Below the pieces are notes generated by a model. The model saw only the letters and a program-made list of their open reading frames with translations, made no database searches and had not been told where the DNA came from. A stretch of 64,000 nucleotides of DNA from Frigoribacterium faeni (GTDB lineage Bacteria > Actinomycetota > Actinomycetes > Actinomycetales > Microbacteriaceae): contig NZ_JAAOYW010000002.1 of the NCBI RefSeq assembly GCF_011761235.1, positions 806,001 through 870,000 of the forward strand. Direction: 5' to 3'. Each line of letters begins with the position of its first letter. The first letter of the stretch is position 1. Shown piece by piece: positions 18,173 to 26,987 of this stretch. Position numbers and translations under genes: made by a program.

Positions 18173-21100
18173 TCAGATCCGCAGGTCGCGCAGCTCGGGG
18201 TCGACCAGGCCCGAGCGGTGCACGGTCACGGCCACGCTCTGCTCGCGCACGAACGGCAGCAGCTCGACGCGCCCCTCGTCGGTGACGTCGCCCGCGTGCA
18301 CGACCACGTCGACGCTGCCCCCGACCGCGCGGGCCAGGGCCCGGCGGTCGCCGCCGACGAGCCGCACGTGCAGGTCGCGGTAGCGCGCCACCGCGGCCTC
18401 GTCGGGAGCCGGCGCGGCGCCGTCGTCGTCGCCCTCGACCTGGGCGGCGGGGTCGGTCGAGCCCGTGGCGCGCGCCAGGAGGCTCAGGTCGTCGAGCTCG
18501 TGCCCGGCCTCGGCGGCCTGCAGCAGACCCGCGGAGGCGCGGGCCAGGAACGCCTGGTCGCTCTCGACCACGACGGCCCCCACCCGCATCGGCGACGCGG
18601 ACGAGTGCAGCAGCTGCACGAGCGACGCGGGCACCGGGACGGCCGAGCTGATCGTGATCGGCGCCCGCACCCGGGCCGCGGCCACGACGAGGCGGACGAG
18701 GTCGGACAGGTCGGCGTCGGACGACAGCCGCAGCAGCACGGGCCGGGGCCGGTAGCGCAGCACGTCGCGCTCGACGCCGAGGTCGGAGTCGTCGTGCGCG
18801 ACGCCCACGTGGGCCTGCCACGCGCGCTCGTCGCTCACGGCGCCCGCCCGGACCCGGTCGAACTGCTCGAACGAGAGGGCCGACCTCGCGGCCTCGATCA
18901 CGGGCACCACGACGTCGGGCACGCCCGTCAGGCGCAGCGACGGGTGCGGCTCGCGGGGCAGCCGCCACCACGAGCCCTGCGCCAGCACGCCGTCGGGACC
19001 GCCGGGGGCGACCGCGGGCCCCACGACCGCCCGGCCCCACCCGGCGGCGGGACGGCGGCGGACCACCAGCGGCGACGTCGCGCGCCCCACGACCAGCGAT
19101 CCGGCGCGCACGCGCCGCAGCCACGTGTCGACCTCGTCGACGTCGAGGCTGTGCAGCGCGGCCGAGCCGCCGGCGCACGACGAATCCTGCACGTCGACGG
19201 CGGCGTCGAGGTCGGCGACCTCGACGAGGCAGAGCACCGGCGCCGGCGCGGCGGCCGTGCGCGCGGCGGCCTCGGGCGTGACGCCGGCCTTGATGCCGGG
19301 CGACCAGAGCCCGCCGTCGTCGTCGAGGCGGCGCGGCTCGACGAGCCAGCTCTCGCCGGGCGCGAGGACGGTGAGCGCCTCGAGCACGGCGCCCTCGGCC
19401 GGGTCGACCAGCGGGCCGACCTGGGTCGTGGGGTCGTCGGGCCAGCCGGCCCGGAGGCTGGCGACGGCGTCGACGAGCTGGCGTCGGAACCGCTCGGAGC
19501 GCGCCACCGACCCGACGAGCACCGCGGTGCGCGAGGCGGACGGGGCCTGCCCCGCGAAGCGGAAGGCACCGGCGGCGAGGTCGGCGGCCGCGAGGTCGGC
19601 GTCGGCGCTCGGGGTCACGACCGCGACGGCGGCGACGGGCACGTCGGCGACGAGCTCGAGGTCGGGGCGCCACGAGCGCAGCTGCGTCGCCTGCCCGAGC
19701 GACCCCGTCAGGCGCACCCGGTCGACGGCCGGGTGCGTCACCAGCAGGCGGCCCGCGTCGGAGTCGAGGTCGAGGTCGGCGAGCACCAGCAGCGCCCGCG
19801 GCACGCCGGCGCCCCAGAGCACCTCGGCGAGCACGGCGGCGGTGCGGCGCGATTCTCGGGCGGGGGCGAGCACGACGGCGCTGCCCGCGGCGAGCGCCGC
19901 GAGGACGGGCTCGGCGGCCGAGACGAGCGGCGTGCGCCACGAGGGCAGGACGACGGTGAGCCGAGGAGGCGCGTGCCGGGCCCCGGTCACGCCGGCGACG
20001 CCGCGCGCGAGGCCGGCGTGGTGCCGCGCCGAGTCGACGACCGCGCTGACCTCGGGGTCGGCGTCGTCGAGCACGGCGCCGGTCTCGCTCACGAGCACCT
20101 CGATCAGCGTGGCCCGCTGCCGCGCGAGGCCGTCGGCCGCCAGCTCGAGCAGCTCGGCCCGCGTGGCGGGGTCTTCGCGGCCCCACGCGGCGCCGGCCTG
20201 GGCGGCCGCGGCGACGACGTCCTCGACCGCGCCGGGCCCGTCGAGCTCGGCCGCCTCGATCGTCTCGACGCCCGCGACGGAGCGCCGCGAGGCGGCCAGC
20301 ACGCGGCGGGCCCACGCCCGGTTGCCCTCGAGCCCCGGGTCGGTGCCGGGCTCGTTGCGGAACGCGAGCGAGCCGTCGAGGTCGAGGTCGGCCGTCGCCA
20401 GGTGGGGCCGCGAGCGGTCCTGTCGTCGGGCCGGGGGCGGGACCTCGTCGTCGACGGCCGCCTCGGCGGCGGCGACCGCCTCGAGGTAGCGCTGGTGCTC
20501 ACGGTCGAAGGCGGCCCCCTCGGGGGCGAGGTCGGCCGCGGCGGCGGTGGGCGACCCGGGGGCCGCGACCTCGGCGAGGTGGCGGACGACGTGGTCGGCG
20601 GCCGCCTCGAGGTCGCCGTGCCGCACGACGGGCGTGCGGACGACGAGGTCGCCGAGCTCGGCGCGCACGGCCCGCAGCAGCCCGCGGGGCGTGCCGAGCG
20701 GCATCTCGACCGTGAGGTGCTGCGTCACCTCGCGCCGCTTGGCCAGGGTCCAGGCGTGGGCCACGACGAACGGGTCGTCGGTGACGAGCCCGAGGTGGGC
20801 GAACTCGGCCGCGACGGGCCGCAGCGCCTCGTCGAGCACGCGCAGCAGCGCCGCGTCGGCCTCGGCCCGCGAGGCGTGGGCGGACACGGGCCAGTCGTGC
20901 ACGACGCCGTCGACGACCTCGAGCGCGGCGCCGGCGCCGACCGTCAGCCGCACCCGGATCGGGGCGCCGCCGCGCGCGACGCGGCCGCGCGCCCAGTCGG
21001 TGAGCAGCTGCAGGGACGCCAGCGCGTCGGGCGTGTGCGCCTGGATCTCGATGCCGGCCTCGAGGTCGGCCAGGTGCGGCTGGTCGAGCAGCCGGGTGAA

Positions 21101-21799
21101 GACGTCGATGGCGAGGTCGAGGTGCCGGTGCTCGCCGACCTCGAGGTCGATCGTCTTCGGGGGGTCGGACGCGAGCGCCCGCTCGTAGAGCGGCGCGAGC
21201 GCCTCGACGGCCGCCGCGGCGCGCTCGTCGGCGCCCCACGCGGCGCCGGTGCCCACGACGGAGGCGACGGGGACGGACACGTGCGAGACGTCGGCCCGCT
21301 CGAGCAGCGCCTGCACCTCGGCGAGGCGGCGACGGGCGCCGGCCTCGCCGAGCACGGGCTCGCCGATCGGCACGAGGTCGAGGCGGGCGCCGTCGGCGGC
21401 GATCACGGCCAGGGCCGCGCCCAGCTTGTCGGGGGCTGCGTCGACGACGAGGTGCTGGACGAGACGGCGGAGCGCGCCGCGGGCGACGGGCACGACCGTG
21501 CGCGGCGCGAGCGGCCCGAAGCCGCCCCCGGCCGCGACGGCCGCCCGGAGGTGCCAGGGCAGCGAGGCGGGCATGTCGCGGCTGAGCCGGTCGAGCTGCC
21601 GGGCGGCGACCGCCGGGTCGTCGGGGCGCACCACGCGGTCGGCGAAGGCGACGGCGAAGGAGAGCCCGTCGGGGTCGCGCAGCAGGGCGGCGAAGCGCTC
21701 GGCCGCGGGGTCGGCCGGCACCGTCGAGGCGACGACGAGCCAGCGCCGCACCGTGTCGACGACCTGCGAGGTGAGATCGGCGGCGCGCACATCGGACAT
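18173..21799 (-). CDS. PutA-like protein with lost catalytic residues (probable pseudoenzyme)
   Basis: 1208 residues with the domain order of bifunctional PutA: proline dehydrogenase barrel (about 100-420), P5C dehydrogenase (about 480-960) and a C-terminal domain. The scaffold is clear (DLDLAIDVFTRLLDQPHLADLEAGI, SWRPDLEL, ERFRRQLVDAV). The key residues are changed compared with PutA as I know it: the aldehyde dehydrogenase AGQKCS is AGQAPS (no nucleophilic Cys), AETGGKN is ADVPVA, the barrel VKGAN is TVGAG, VSIKVS is VSVPVA, GHNLF is TDDPF, and VRRLEEN is VRHLAEV. The frame is open throughout, so it is not a decaying gene. It likely has a regulatory or binding role, if any. It appears to be leaderless and is divergent from marR. 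Confidence 0.8.
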   Translation of the reverse strand: MSDVRAADLTSQVVDTVRRWLVVASTVPADPAAERFAALLRDPDGLSFAVAFADRVVRPDDPAVAARQLDRLSRDMPASLPWHLRAAVAAGGGFGPLAPRTVVPVARGALRRLVQHLVVDAAPDKLGAALAVIAADGARLDLVPIGEPVLGEAGARRRLAEVQALLERADVSHVSVPVASVVGTGAAWGADERAAAAVEALAPLYERALASDPPKTIDLEVGEHRHLDLAIDVFTRLLDQPHLADLEAGIEIQAHTPDALASLQLLTDWARGRVARGGAPIRVRLTVGAGAALEVVDGVVHDWPVSAHASRAEADAALLRVLDEALRPVAAEFAHLGLVTDDPFVVAHAWTLAKRREVTQHLTVEMPLGTPRGLLRAVRAELGDLVVRTPVVRHGDLEAAADHVVRHLAEVAAPGSPTAAAADLAPEGAAFDREHQRYLEAVAAAEAAVDDEVPPPARRQDRSRPHLATADLDLDGSLAFRNEPGTDPGLEGNRAWARRVLAASRRSVAGVETIEAAELDGPGAVEDVVAAAAQAGAAWGREDPATRAELLELAADGLARQRATLIEVLVSETGAVLDDADPEVSAVVDSARHHAGLARGVAGVTGARHAPPRLTVVLPSWRTPLVSAAEPVLAALAAGSAVVLAPARESRRTAAVLAEVLWGAGVPRALLVLADLDLDSDAGRLLVTHPAVDRVRLTGSLGQATQLRSWRPDLELVADVPVAAVAVVTPSADADLAAADLAAGAFRFAGQAPSASRTAVLVGSVARSERFRRQLVDAVASLRAGWPDDPTTQVGPLVDPAEGAVLEALTVLAPGESWLVEPRRLDDDGGLWSPGIKAGVTPEAAARTAAAPAPVLCLVEVADLDAAVDVQDSSCAGGSAALHSLDVDEVDTWLRRVRAGSLVVGRATSPLVVRRRPAAGWGRAVVGPAVAPGGPDGVLAQGSWWRLPREPHPSLRLTGVPDVVVPVIEAARSALSFEQFDRVRAGAVSDERAWQAHVGVAHDDSDLGVERDVLRYRPRPVLLRLSSDADLSDLVRLVVAAARVRAPITISSAVPVPASLVQLLHSSASPMRVGAVVVESDQAFLARASAGLLQAAEAGHELDDLSLLARATGSTDPAAQVEGDDDGAAPAPDEAAVARYRDLHVRLVGGDRRALARAVGGSVDVVVHAGDVTDEGRVELLPFVREQSVAVTVHRSGLVDPELRDLRI

Positions 21800-21805
21800 G
21801 CGTCG

Positions 21806-21834
21806 AGGATAGGCCGGACCCCCGTCCCTACACT
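21806..21834. promoter_or_regulatory. divergent leaderless promoter pair (putA-like / marR)
   Basis: On the minus strand TATCCT (21811-21806) is followed by 6 nt and the ATG of the PutA-like gene. On the plus strand TACACT (21829-21834) is followed by 6 nt and the ATG of marR. Neither has an SD sequence. Transcription from both should start at or next to the A of the start codon, and the two -10 elements are only 17 bp apart, so the promoters must influence each other. Confidence 0.7.
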
Positions 21835-21840
21835 GGGCGA

Positions 21841-22347
21841 ATGGCCGAGCAGCTCTCCGACGACGAGTGGGCCGTCTGGGACGCCTTCTACTCGATGCGC
21901 CGTCGGCTCGACCGCGCCCTCGAGCTCCGCCTGCACGCCGACTCGGGCGTCTCGGCCCCCGAGTACGAGATCCTCGTGGGCCTCGGCCGCAGCGACGACC
22001 GCCGCCTCCGGGTGCGCGACATCGCCGAGCAGATCGGCTGGGAGAAGAGCCGCGTCAGCCACCAGGTCACCCGCATGGAGAAGCGCGGCCTCGTGCGCCG
22101 CACCGAGTGCGCCTCCGACGCGCGCGGCACCTGGGTCGAGCTCACCCCCGGCGGGCGCCGCGCGATGCTCTCGGCCACCCGGGGCCACACGGCCGCCATC
22201 CGCGGCTACTTCGTCGAGGCGCTGCAGGGCGACGCCGCGACGCTCGAGTCGTTCTCCCGACGCGTCCTCGACGCGATCGGCGACGACGCGTCGCCCGACC
22301 GAGCCGGGTCGGGCGCCCGCCCTGAGGTGACGACCCGCGCCTCCTAG
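21841..22347 (+). CDS. MarR family transcriptional regulator
   Basis: 168 residues. A helical dimerisation arm leads into the winged helix: LRVRDIAEQIGWEKSRVSHQVTRMEKRGLVRR, then the wing with DARGTWVELTPGGR. It is divergent from the PutA-like gene with back-to-back promoters and so probably regulates it and itself. The last 20 residues are low-complexity. Ligand unknown. Confidence 0.9.
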   Translation: MAEQLSDDEWAVWDAFYSMRRRLDRALELRLHADSGVSAPEYEILVGLGRSDDRRLRVRDIAEQIGWEKSRVSHQVTRMEKRGLVRRTECASDARGTWVELTPGGRRAMLSATRGHTAAIRGYFVEALQGDAATLESFSRRVLDAIGDDASPDRAGSGARPEVTTRAS

Positions 22348-22387
22348 GCAGGTCGTCGCGCGCCCTCGCCGGGCCGTCGCCGGCGGC

Positions 22388-23335
22388 TCAGTGCCGGCGG
22401 TGGTCCTGGATCGTCATGCGCGGCCCGAAGCGCGGCTTGGCGAACCCGCTGGCCGAGATGAGCCGGACGACCCGCTCCCGGTGGCCGCGATACGGCTCGA
22501 GCAGCTCGAGCATGCCGTCGTCGTCGACGGGGGCCCCGACGAGGGCCCACCCGACGAGCGCGGGGAGGTGGTAGTCGCCGACGCTCGGCGAGTCGGCGTC
22601 GCCGAGGGCGCGCTGCGTCGTCTCGGCGGCCGTCCACACGCCCACGCCGGGCACCGACCGCAGCCGGGCGTCGACCTCGGGCCCGCCCCGGCCCAGGCCG
22701 ACCACGCGCTCGAGCGAGGAGGCGACGGCACAGACCCGCATGACGGTCGCCGACCGCTGCGGCCCCACCCCCGCCCGGTGCCACTCCCAGCTCGGGACGC
22801 GCCGCCAGGTCTCGGCCGACGGAGGGACGACCATCCCCGCGGGCGCGGGGCCCGGCGCGGGCTCGCCGTGGGCCCGGACCAGCTGGCGCCAGGCGCGCCA
22901 CGCCTCGGTGCTCGTCACCTTCTGCTCGAGCACGGCGGGCACGAGCACCTGGACGACCTGTCGCGTGCGGGTGAGCCGGAGGCCCGGGGACCGTCGACGG
23001 GCCTCGCTCAGGAAGGGGCTGTCCGACACGTCGAGGCCGCTCCAGTCGTCGCCCTCGCCCAGCAGCTCGGGCACGCCGTCGACGAGCCACTCGGCGCCCG
23101 GGCCCCAGGCGGCGGCGCGCACCTCGGAGCGCCCGCCGACCAGGCAGAGGGTGCCGGCGCCGTGCGGGGTGCGCACGGCACGCCAGACGCGGTCGCCCTC
23201 GACCCGCCAGGCCGGGTCGCCCGTGCCGCGGGCCAGGGTGCGCAGGGTCGCCCGGACGTCGACGGGCCGCGCCGGTCGGTAGACGGTCTCGACCGGTCGC
23301 AGCGGGGGCGCGTCGACGGACGCCTCAGGGACCAC
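22388..23335 (-). CDS. AlkA-like DNA-3-methyladenine glycosylase (HhH-GPD)
   Basis: 315 residues. The helix-hairpin-helix VPGVGVWTAAETTQRALG is followed by the catalytic Asp in SPSVGDYHLPALVGWAL, and VLEQKVTSTEAWRAWRQLV matches the conserved helix of the family. It removes alkylated bases from DNA. The N-terminal ~110 residues form the beta-rich domain of AlkA-type enzymes. The GTG start has TACCAT 6 nt upstream and no SD, so it appears to be leaderless. It is convergent with marR. Confidence 0.85.
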   Translation of the reverse strand: MVPEASVDAPPLRPVETVYRPARPVDVRATLRTLARGTGDPAWRVEGDRVWRAVRTPHGAGTLCLVGGRSEVRAAAWGPGAEWLVDGVPELLGEGDDWSGLDVSDSPFLSEARRRSPGLRLTRTRQVVQVLVPAVLEQKVTSTEAWRAWRQLVRAHGEPAPGPAPAGMVVPPSAETWRRVPSWEWHRAGVGPQRSATVMRVCAVASSLERVVGLGRGGPEVDARLRSVPGVGVWTAAETTQRALGDADSPSVGDYHLPALVGWALVGAPVDDDGMLELLEPYRGHRERVVRLISASGFAKPRFGPRMTIQDHRRH

Positions 23336-23341
23336 CCGGCG

Positions 23342-23347
23342 ATGGTA
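23342..23347 (-). promoter_or_regulatory. -10 element of a leaderless promoter (alkA-like gene)
   Basis: TACCAT on the minus strand ends 6 nt before the GTG at 23335. Confidence 0.6.
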
Positions 23348-23420
23348 GCCCGCGCCTCCGACGCCCCCTGTCGCGCGCCTCCTCGGTGTGATATTTTGTG
23401 TGCTTCACATTGGAGGAGAC

Positions 23421-24140
23421 ATGCCCGTGCCGGTCTACGCCGCTCGCCACCCGCGACGGCTGCTCCGCGACCTGACCTTCGACACCATCCGCGACGCCAT
23501 CGTCGACGGCACCCTGACCCCGGGCGAGCGCCTCTTCGAGGACGACCTCGCGACCTGGCTCGGCGTCTCGAAGACGCCCGTGAAAGAGGCCCTGGCGCGG
23601 CTGTCCTCGCACGACCTCGTGCAGATCGAGGCGAACCGGTACACCCGGGTGGCGACCGCCGACGTCCTCGACCTGCTCGACACGCTCGAGCTGATCGGCG
23701 TGCTCCACGCCGAGGCCGTCCGCACGCTGCCCCGGTCCGCCTCGGCGGGCGCCGGGGCCCGGGCCGACCGCCTGGCGTCGGTGCTCGACGCCGGCCCCAC
23801 CTGCACGGGCATCGTCCGGGCGAGCGGCGCGTTCCTCGACCTGGCCCGCAACCCCCTCGTCCGGCGGGCCGCCGAGCCGCTCGACGTCCGCGCCGCGTTC
23901 CTGTGCCGCCACCTCAGCGTCGACTGGTCGCGCCCCTCGCTGGTGGCGAGGCTGGCCGGCCTGCGCGACGCGCTCGAGGCCCGCGACTGGCCCCGCACGG
24001 CCGACGCCCTGGCCGGCGCCCTGCGGCGCACCGCCCTGCAGGGCGCCGTCGAGGTGGTGCCGGCCGTGGCCGAGACGACGTCGCTGCTCTCGTACGACGG
24101 CTCCGCCTTCCGCGCCCGCGCCACCTCGGTGGCCCGATGA
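23421..24140 (+). CDS. GntR-type regulator, coupled to a sugar transferase gene
   Basis: 239 residues. The winged helix spans about residues 10-75 (RRLLRDLTFDTIRDAIVDGT, WLGVSKTPVKEALARLSSHD, IEANRYTRV). The C-terminal half is helical, Ala/Arg-rich and has no recognisable FCD or UTRA signature. A strong GGAGGAG lies 6 nt before the ATG, and an AT-rich GATATTTTGTG about 30 bp upstream looks like its -10 region. Its stop overlaps the start of the sugar transferase (ATGA). Three close paralogues lie within 9 kb. Confidence 0.85.
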   Translation: MPVPVYAARHPRRLLRDLTFDTIRDAIVDGTLTPGERLFEDDLATWLGVSKTPVKEALARLSSHDLVQIEANRYTRVATADVLDLLDTLELIGVLHAEAVRTLPRSASAGAGARADRLASVLDAGPTCTGIVRASGAFLDLARNPLVRRAAEPLDVRAAFLCRHLSVDWSRPSLVARLAGLRDALEARDWPRTADALAGALRRTALQGAVEVVPAVAETTSLLSYDGSAFRARATSVAR

Positions 24141-24871
24141 CGGCCGCGCTGCCCACGACGGCCCGGCCGTCCGCCGTCGCGCCCGTCGACCACCGCGTCG
24201 CCCCGTCGCAGTCGGGCCGGCGCCACCGGGGCGACGCCCACCCGCCGCAGCACCTCGTCGAGGTCCCCGCCCGCGCCGCCGCGGCCCGCCGCGCCAAGCG
24301 GGTCGTCGACGTCTGCGTGTCGCTCGCGCTGCTGCTCGCCCTGTCGCCCCTCCTGCTCGTGACGGCCCTGGCCGTCCGGCTCGACAGCCGGGGCCCCGTG
24401 CTGTTCCGCCAGCAGCGCTGCGGCCTCGACGGCGACGAGTTCACGATGCTCAAGTTCCGCTCGATGAGCACCGGGGCACGCGACCCGCTCACCGACCGGC
24501 ACGACGGCGCCGGCCCGCTCTTCAAGCTGCACGACGACCCTCGGGTGACCCGGGTCGGCCGGGTCATCCGTCGGTACTCCGTCGACGAGCTGCCCCAGCT
24601 GGTCAACGTGCTGCGCGGCGACATGAGCCTGGTCGGCCCGCGCCCGGCCCTGCCCCGCGAGGTCGCCCAGTACGACGAGGTGGCCCGTCGGCGCCTGCTC
24701 GTGCTGCCCGGGCTGACCGGGCCGTGGCAGGTCGGCGGGCGCTCCGACCTCGACTGGGAGACGAGCATCGCCCTCGACCTCGGCTACGTGCACCGGTGGA
24801 CGCCCACGACCGATCCGCTGATCCTCGTCAAGACCGTCGGCGCCGTGCTGCGGCCCGTCGGCGCCTACTGA
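24137..24871 (+). CDS. bacterial sugar transferase (initiating exopolysaccharide glycosyl-1-phosphate transferase)
   Basis: 244 residues. After a ~50-residue polar N-terminus comes one membrane segment (VVDVCVSLALLLALSPLLLV) and the cytoplasmic transferase domain: DSRGPVLFRQQRCGLDG, MLKFRSM, DELPQLVNVLRGDMSLVGPRP and GLTGPWQV. Such enzymes move a sugar-1-phosphate onto undecaprenyl phosphate to start a polysaccharide. It is the short PglC/WcaJ-C type without the extra membrane helices of WbaP. No other polysaccharide genes are near. Its start overlaps the GntR gene, so the regulator probably controls it. Its 3' end overlaps the convergent GntR gene by 7 nt. Confidence 0.92.
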   Translation: MTAALPTTARPSAVAPVDHRVAPSQSGRRHRGDAHPPQHLVEVPARAAAARRAKRVVDVCVSLALLLALSPLLLVTALAVRLDSRGPVLFRQQRCGLDGDEFTMLKFRSMSTGARDPLTDRHDGAGPLFKLHDDPRVTRVGRVIRRYSVDELPQLVNVLRGDMSLVGPRPALPREVAQYDEVARRRLLVLPGLTGPWQVGGRSDLDWETSIALDLGYVHRWTPTTDPLILVKTVGAVLRPVGAY

Positions 24872-25614
24872 CCGGCAGCCCGGTCCGGCCAGGAGCCGGG
24901 GCCCGCGTCGGCGGCCGTGCCGGACCCCGGGTCGGCGGCCGTGCCGCAGCCCGCACCGGAGGCGGTGGTCGCGGTCGCGACGACGCGGCGGGCGAGCTCG
25001 GCGACGGCCTCGCTCCACCCCACGGCGTCTCGAGCGCGCAGGGCCACCTCGGCTCGCGCGACGAAGGCGTCCCACGCGCCGAGCTCGACGCCGCAGCGCC
25101 GCGAGCGCAGCCCGTGGGCGAGCCGCAGCTCGGCCTCGTCGAGCGCGGATCGCAGCACGGCGCCGGGCGACCACGCGGCGAGGGCGCCGACGGCGGCCCC
25201 GACGCAGCGCAGCACGGCCGGCGACGCGGGCCCGGCCGCCGAGCGCGCCACCACGGGCCGCGTCGCCGCCAGCCGGGCGAGCACGGCGTCGACGCGGGCG
25301 TCGTCGAGCACCGGCAGGACGCCGGCCGCCGCCCGGTGCAGGCCCGCCGCCGCGGCCGCGCTGCCGACGAGCCACGCCTGGTCGGGCTCTCGCACCCTCG
25401 TGTACCGGTTCGCCGAGAGCTCGACGAGCCCGGCGTCGCACAGCCGGTCGAGGGCGCTCCGGATCGGGGTGCGCGAGACGCCGAGCCAGGCGACGAGCTC
25501 GTCGTCGTGCAGCCGCTCGCCCGGCTCGAGGGTGCCGTCGAGCACGGCGTCGCGCAGCACCCCGAACACGTCGTCGCTGAGCGACCGCCGCCCGGCGGCG
25601 CCCCCGTCGCTCAC
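24865..25614 (-). CDS. GntR-type regulator (second of a coupled pair)
   Basis: 249 residues from a GTG that overlaps the stop of the upstream GntR gene (GTGA). The winged helix has SLSDDVFGVLRDAVLDGTLE, WLGVSRTPIRSALDRLCDAG and LSANRYTRV. The C-terminal part is helical and Ala-rich, ending in a low-complexity GSGTAAD tail. It clearly belongs to the same family as the regulators at 23421, 25611 and 32232. Ligand and targets are unknown. Confidence 0.83.
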   Translation of the reverse strand: MSDGGAAGRRSLSDDVFGVLRDAVLDGTLEPGERLHDDELVAWLGVSRTPIRSALDRLCDAGLVELSANRYTRVREPDQAWLVGSAAAAAGLHRAAAGVLPVLDDARVDAVLARLAATRPVVARSAAGPASPAVLRCVGAAVGALAAWSPGAVLRSALDEAELRLAHGLRSRRCGVELGAWDAFVARAEVALRARDAVGWSEAVAELARRVVATATTASGAGCGTAADPGSGTAADAGPGSWPDRAAGQ

Positions 25615-26351
25615 CTGCGCCACCACGGCGGTCGCGGCGCCTGCGGGGCACGGCGGACCACCGCGGTGCGCCGGGCGAGCCCGTCGAGGGCGCCCTGCAG
25701 AGCACGGGGGTCGCCGGTCGAGACGGCCGTGTCGACCTCGGCGAGGCAGACCGTCAACGAGCCCGTCTCGAGCCGACGCCCCAGCAGGGCGGCCTGGTGC
25801 CGCAGGCGCGCGCCCAGGTCGCCGAGCACGGCGCGGGTGACCGCGGGCAGGTCGTCGCCCTCGAAGTGGGCGACGCAGGCGAAGAACGCGTCGACGACCG
25901 CACGGGACTCGTCGACCCCGGGTCGCGGCGCCGCGCGGAACGACTCGATCGACGCCGAGCACCGGTCGAGCAGCCCGCGCACCTCGCGGGCGGACCCCGG
26001 CCGGAGCAGCCCCCGGCCCTCTCGGGGCAGGTCGCGCCAGATGGCGCAGAGCGCCGCGACGAGGTCGGGCACCACCGAGGGCCGGGGCCGGGCGACCCGC
26101 GTCCAGCGCTGGGGCACGGACTCGACGAGCCCCACCGTCTCGAGCCGCACCAGGGCGGTCCGGATGGGGGTGCGCGACACCCCGAGCCAGGCCTCGAGCT
26201 CGGCGTCGCGCAGCCTCGACCCGGGCGCGAGGTCGCCGCGCACGACGGCGGCGCGGATCTTCTCCTGCACCTCGTGCTTCTGCAGGCGGCGCGAGATGGC
26301 CGGCCGGCGGTCGTGCGGAACGGGCACCGCCCCTCCTCCCGTGTCTGACAT
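25611..26351 (-). CDS. GntR-type regulator (first of a coupled pair)
   Basis: 246 residues. The winged helix (LQKHEVQEKIRAAVVRGDLA, WLGVSRTPIRTALVRLETVG) ends in VPQRWTRV rather than the NRYTRV of its paralogues. A helical C-terminal domain follows. TAACAT lies 5 nt before the ATG and there is no SD, so it is probably leaderless. Its stop overlaps the next GntR start, so the two regulators are made together and may form heterodimers. Confidence 0.83.
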   Translation of the reverse strand: MSDTGGGAVPVPHDRRPAISRRLQKHEVQEKIRAAVVRGDLAPGSRLRDAELEAWLGVSRTPIRTALVRLETVGLVESVPQRWTRVARPRPSVVPDLVAALCAIWRDLPREGRGLLRPGSAREVRGLLDRCSASIESFRAAPRPGVDESRAVVDAFFACVAHFEGDDLPAVTRAVLGDLGARLRHQAALLGRRLETGSLTVCLAEVDTAVSTGDPRALQGALDGLARRTAVVRRAPQAPRPPWWRR

Positions 26352-26431
26352 CCACCATGTTAGGGCATGTGCGCCCGGGTGCCGTGAGCGTCGGGTGCGT
26401 GGTCACCGTGACCCGCGCCTCCGCTGCGGCG

Positions 26432-26437
26432 TACTCT
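26432..26437 (+). promoter_or_regulatory. -10 element of a leaderless promoter (flavin-binding stress protein)
   Basis: TACTCT ends 7 nt before the ATG at 26445; no SD sequence. Confidence 0.55.
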
Positions 26438-26444
26438 CCGCGTC

Positions 26445-26930
26445 ATGACTGAGACGAACGACATCGCCCGCGTGGCCGAGGTGCTCGACGCCGGCCGCAT
26501 CGGCATCCTGACCACCCGGAGCGGCCACGGCCGCCTCGTGAGCCGCCCCCTCGCCCTCGTCGACCGGGCGTTCGACGGCAAGGTCTACTTCTTCACCCGC
26601 GACCCCTCCCCGAAGGTCGACGACATCAAGGCCCACTCGCAGGTCAACGTCGCGGTCGAGACCGGCAAGGGCTGGCTGTCGCTCGCCGGCGAGGCGTCGA
26701 TCACGCGCGACGCGGCCCTGATCGACGACCTCTGGTCGACCGGCGCGGAGGCCTGGTTCGACGAGGGCCGCGACGACCCCACCGTCGCGCTGATCGAGGT
26801 CGACGTCGACACGGCCGAGTACTGGGTGAGCAACGAGCCCAAGGCCGTGACGCTCGTCAAGTACGCGAAGGCGGCGCTGACCGGCGGGCACCCGTCGAAC
26901 GTGGCCGACACCGGCACCGTCCAGCTCTAG
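26445..26930 (+). CDS. pyridoxamine 5'-phosphate oxidase-family (general stress protein 26-like)
   Basis: 161 residues forming a single split-barrel flavin-binding domain: GRIGILTTRSGHGRLVSRPL, KVYFFTRDPSPKVDDIKAH and VNVAVETGKGWLSLAGEASI. The family binds FMN or F420 and includes stress proteins of unknown substrate. In actinobacteria many members use F420. No partner gene sits with it. It is convergent with the DUF4190 gene. Confidence 0.85.
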   Translation: MTETNDIARVAEVLDAGRIGILTTRSGHGRLVSRPLALVDRAFDGKVYFFTRDPSPKVDDIKAHSQVNVAVETGKGWLSLAGEASITRDAALIDDLWSTGAEAWFDEGRDDPTVALIEVDVDTAEYWVSNEPKAVTLVKYAKAALTGGHPSNVADTGTVQL

Positions 26931-26987
26931 GCCCCGCTCCGGCGGGTGCCGGGCGCGGTGCGCCGGGCGTGGTGCGCTGCACCCGGC

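Noticed and set aside
18218-22330. 1370-codon plus-strand frame
   Set aside because: Antisense to the PutA-like gene; long open shadow frames are expected at this G+C and the composition (His/Arg/Gly/Asp-rich) is typical of them.
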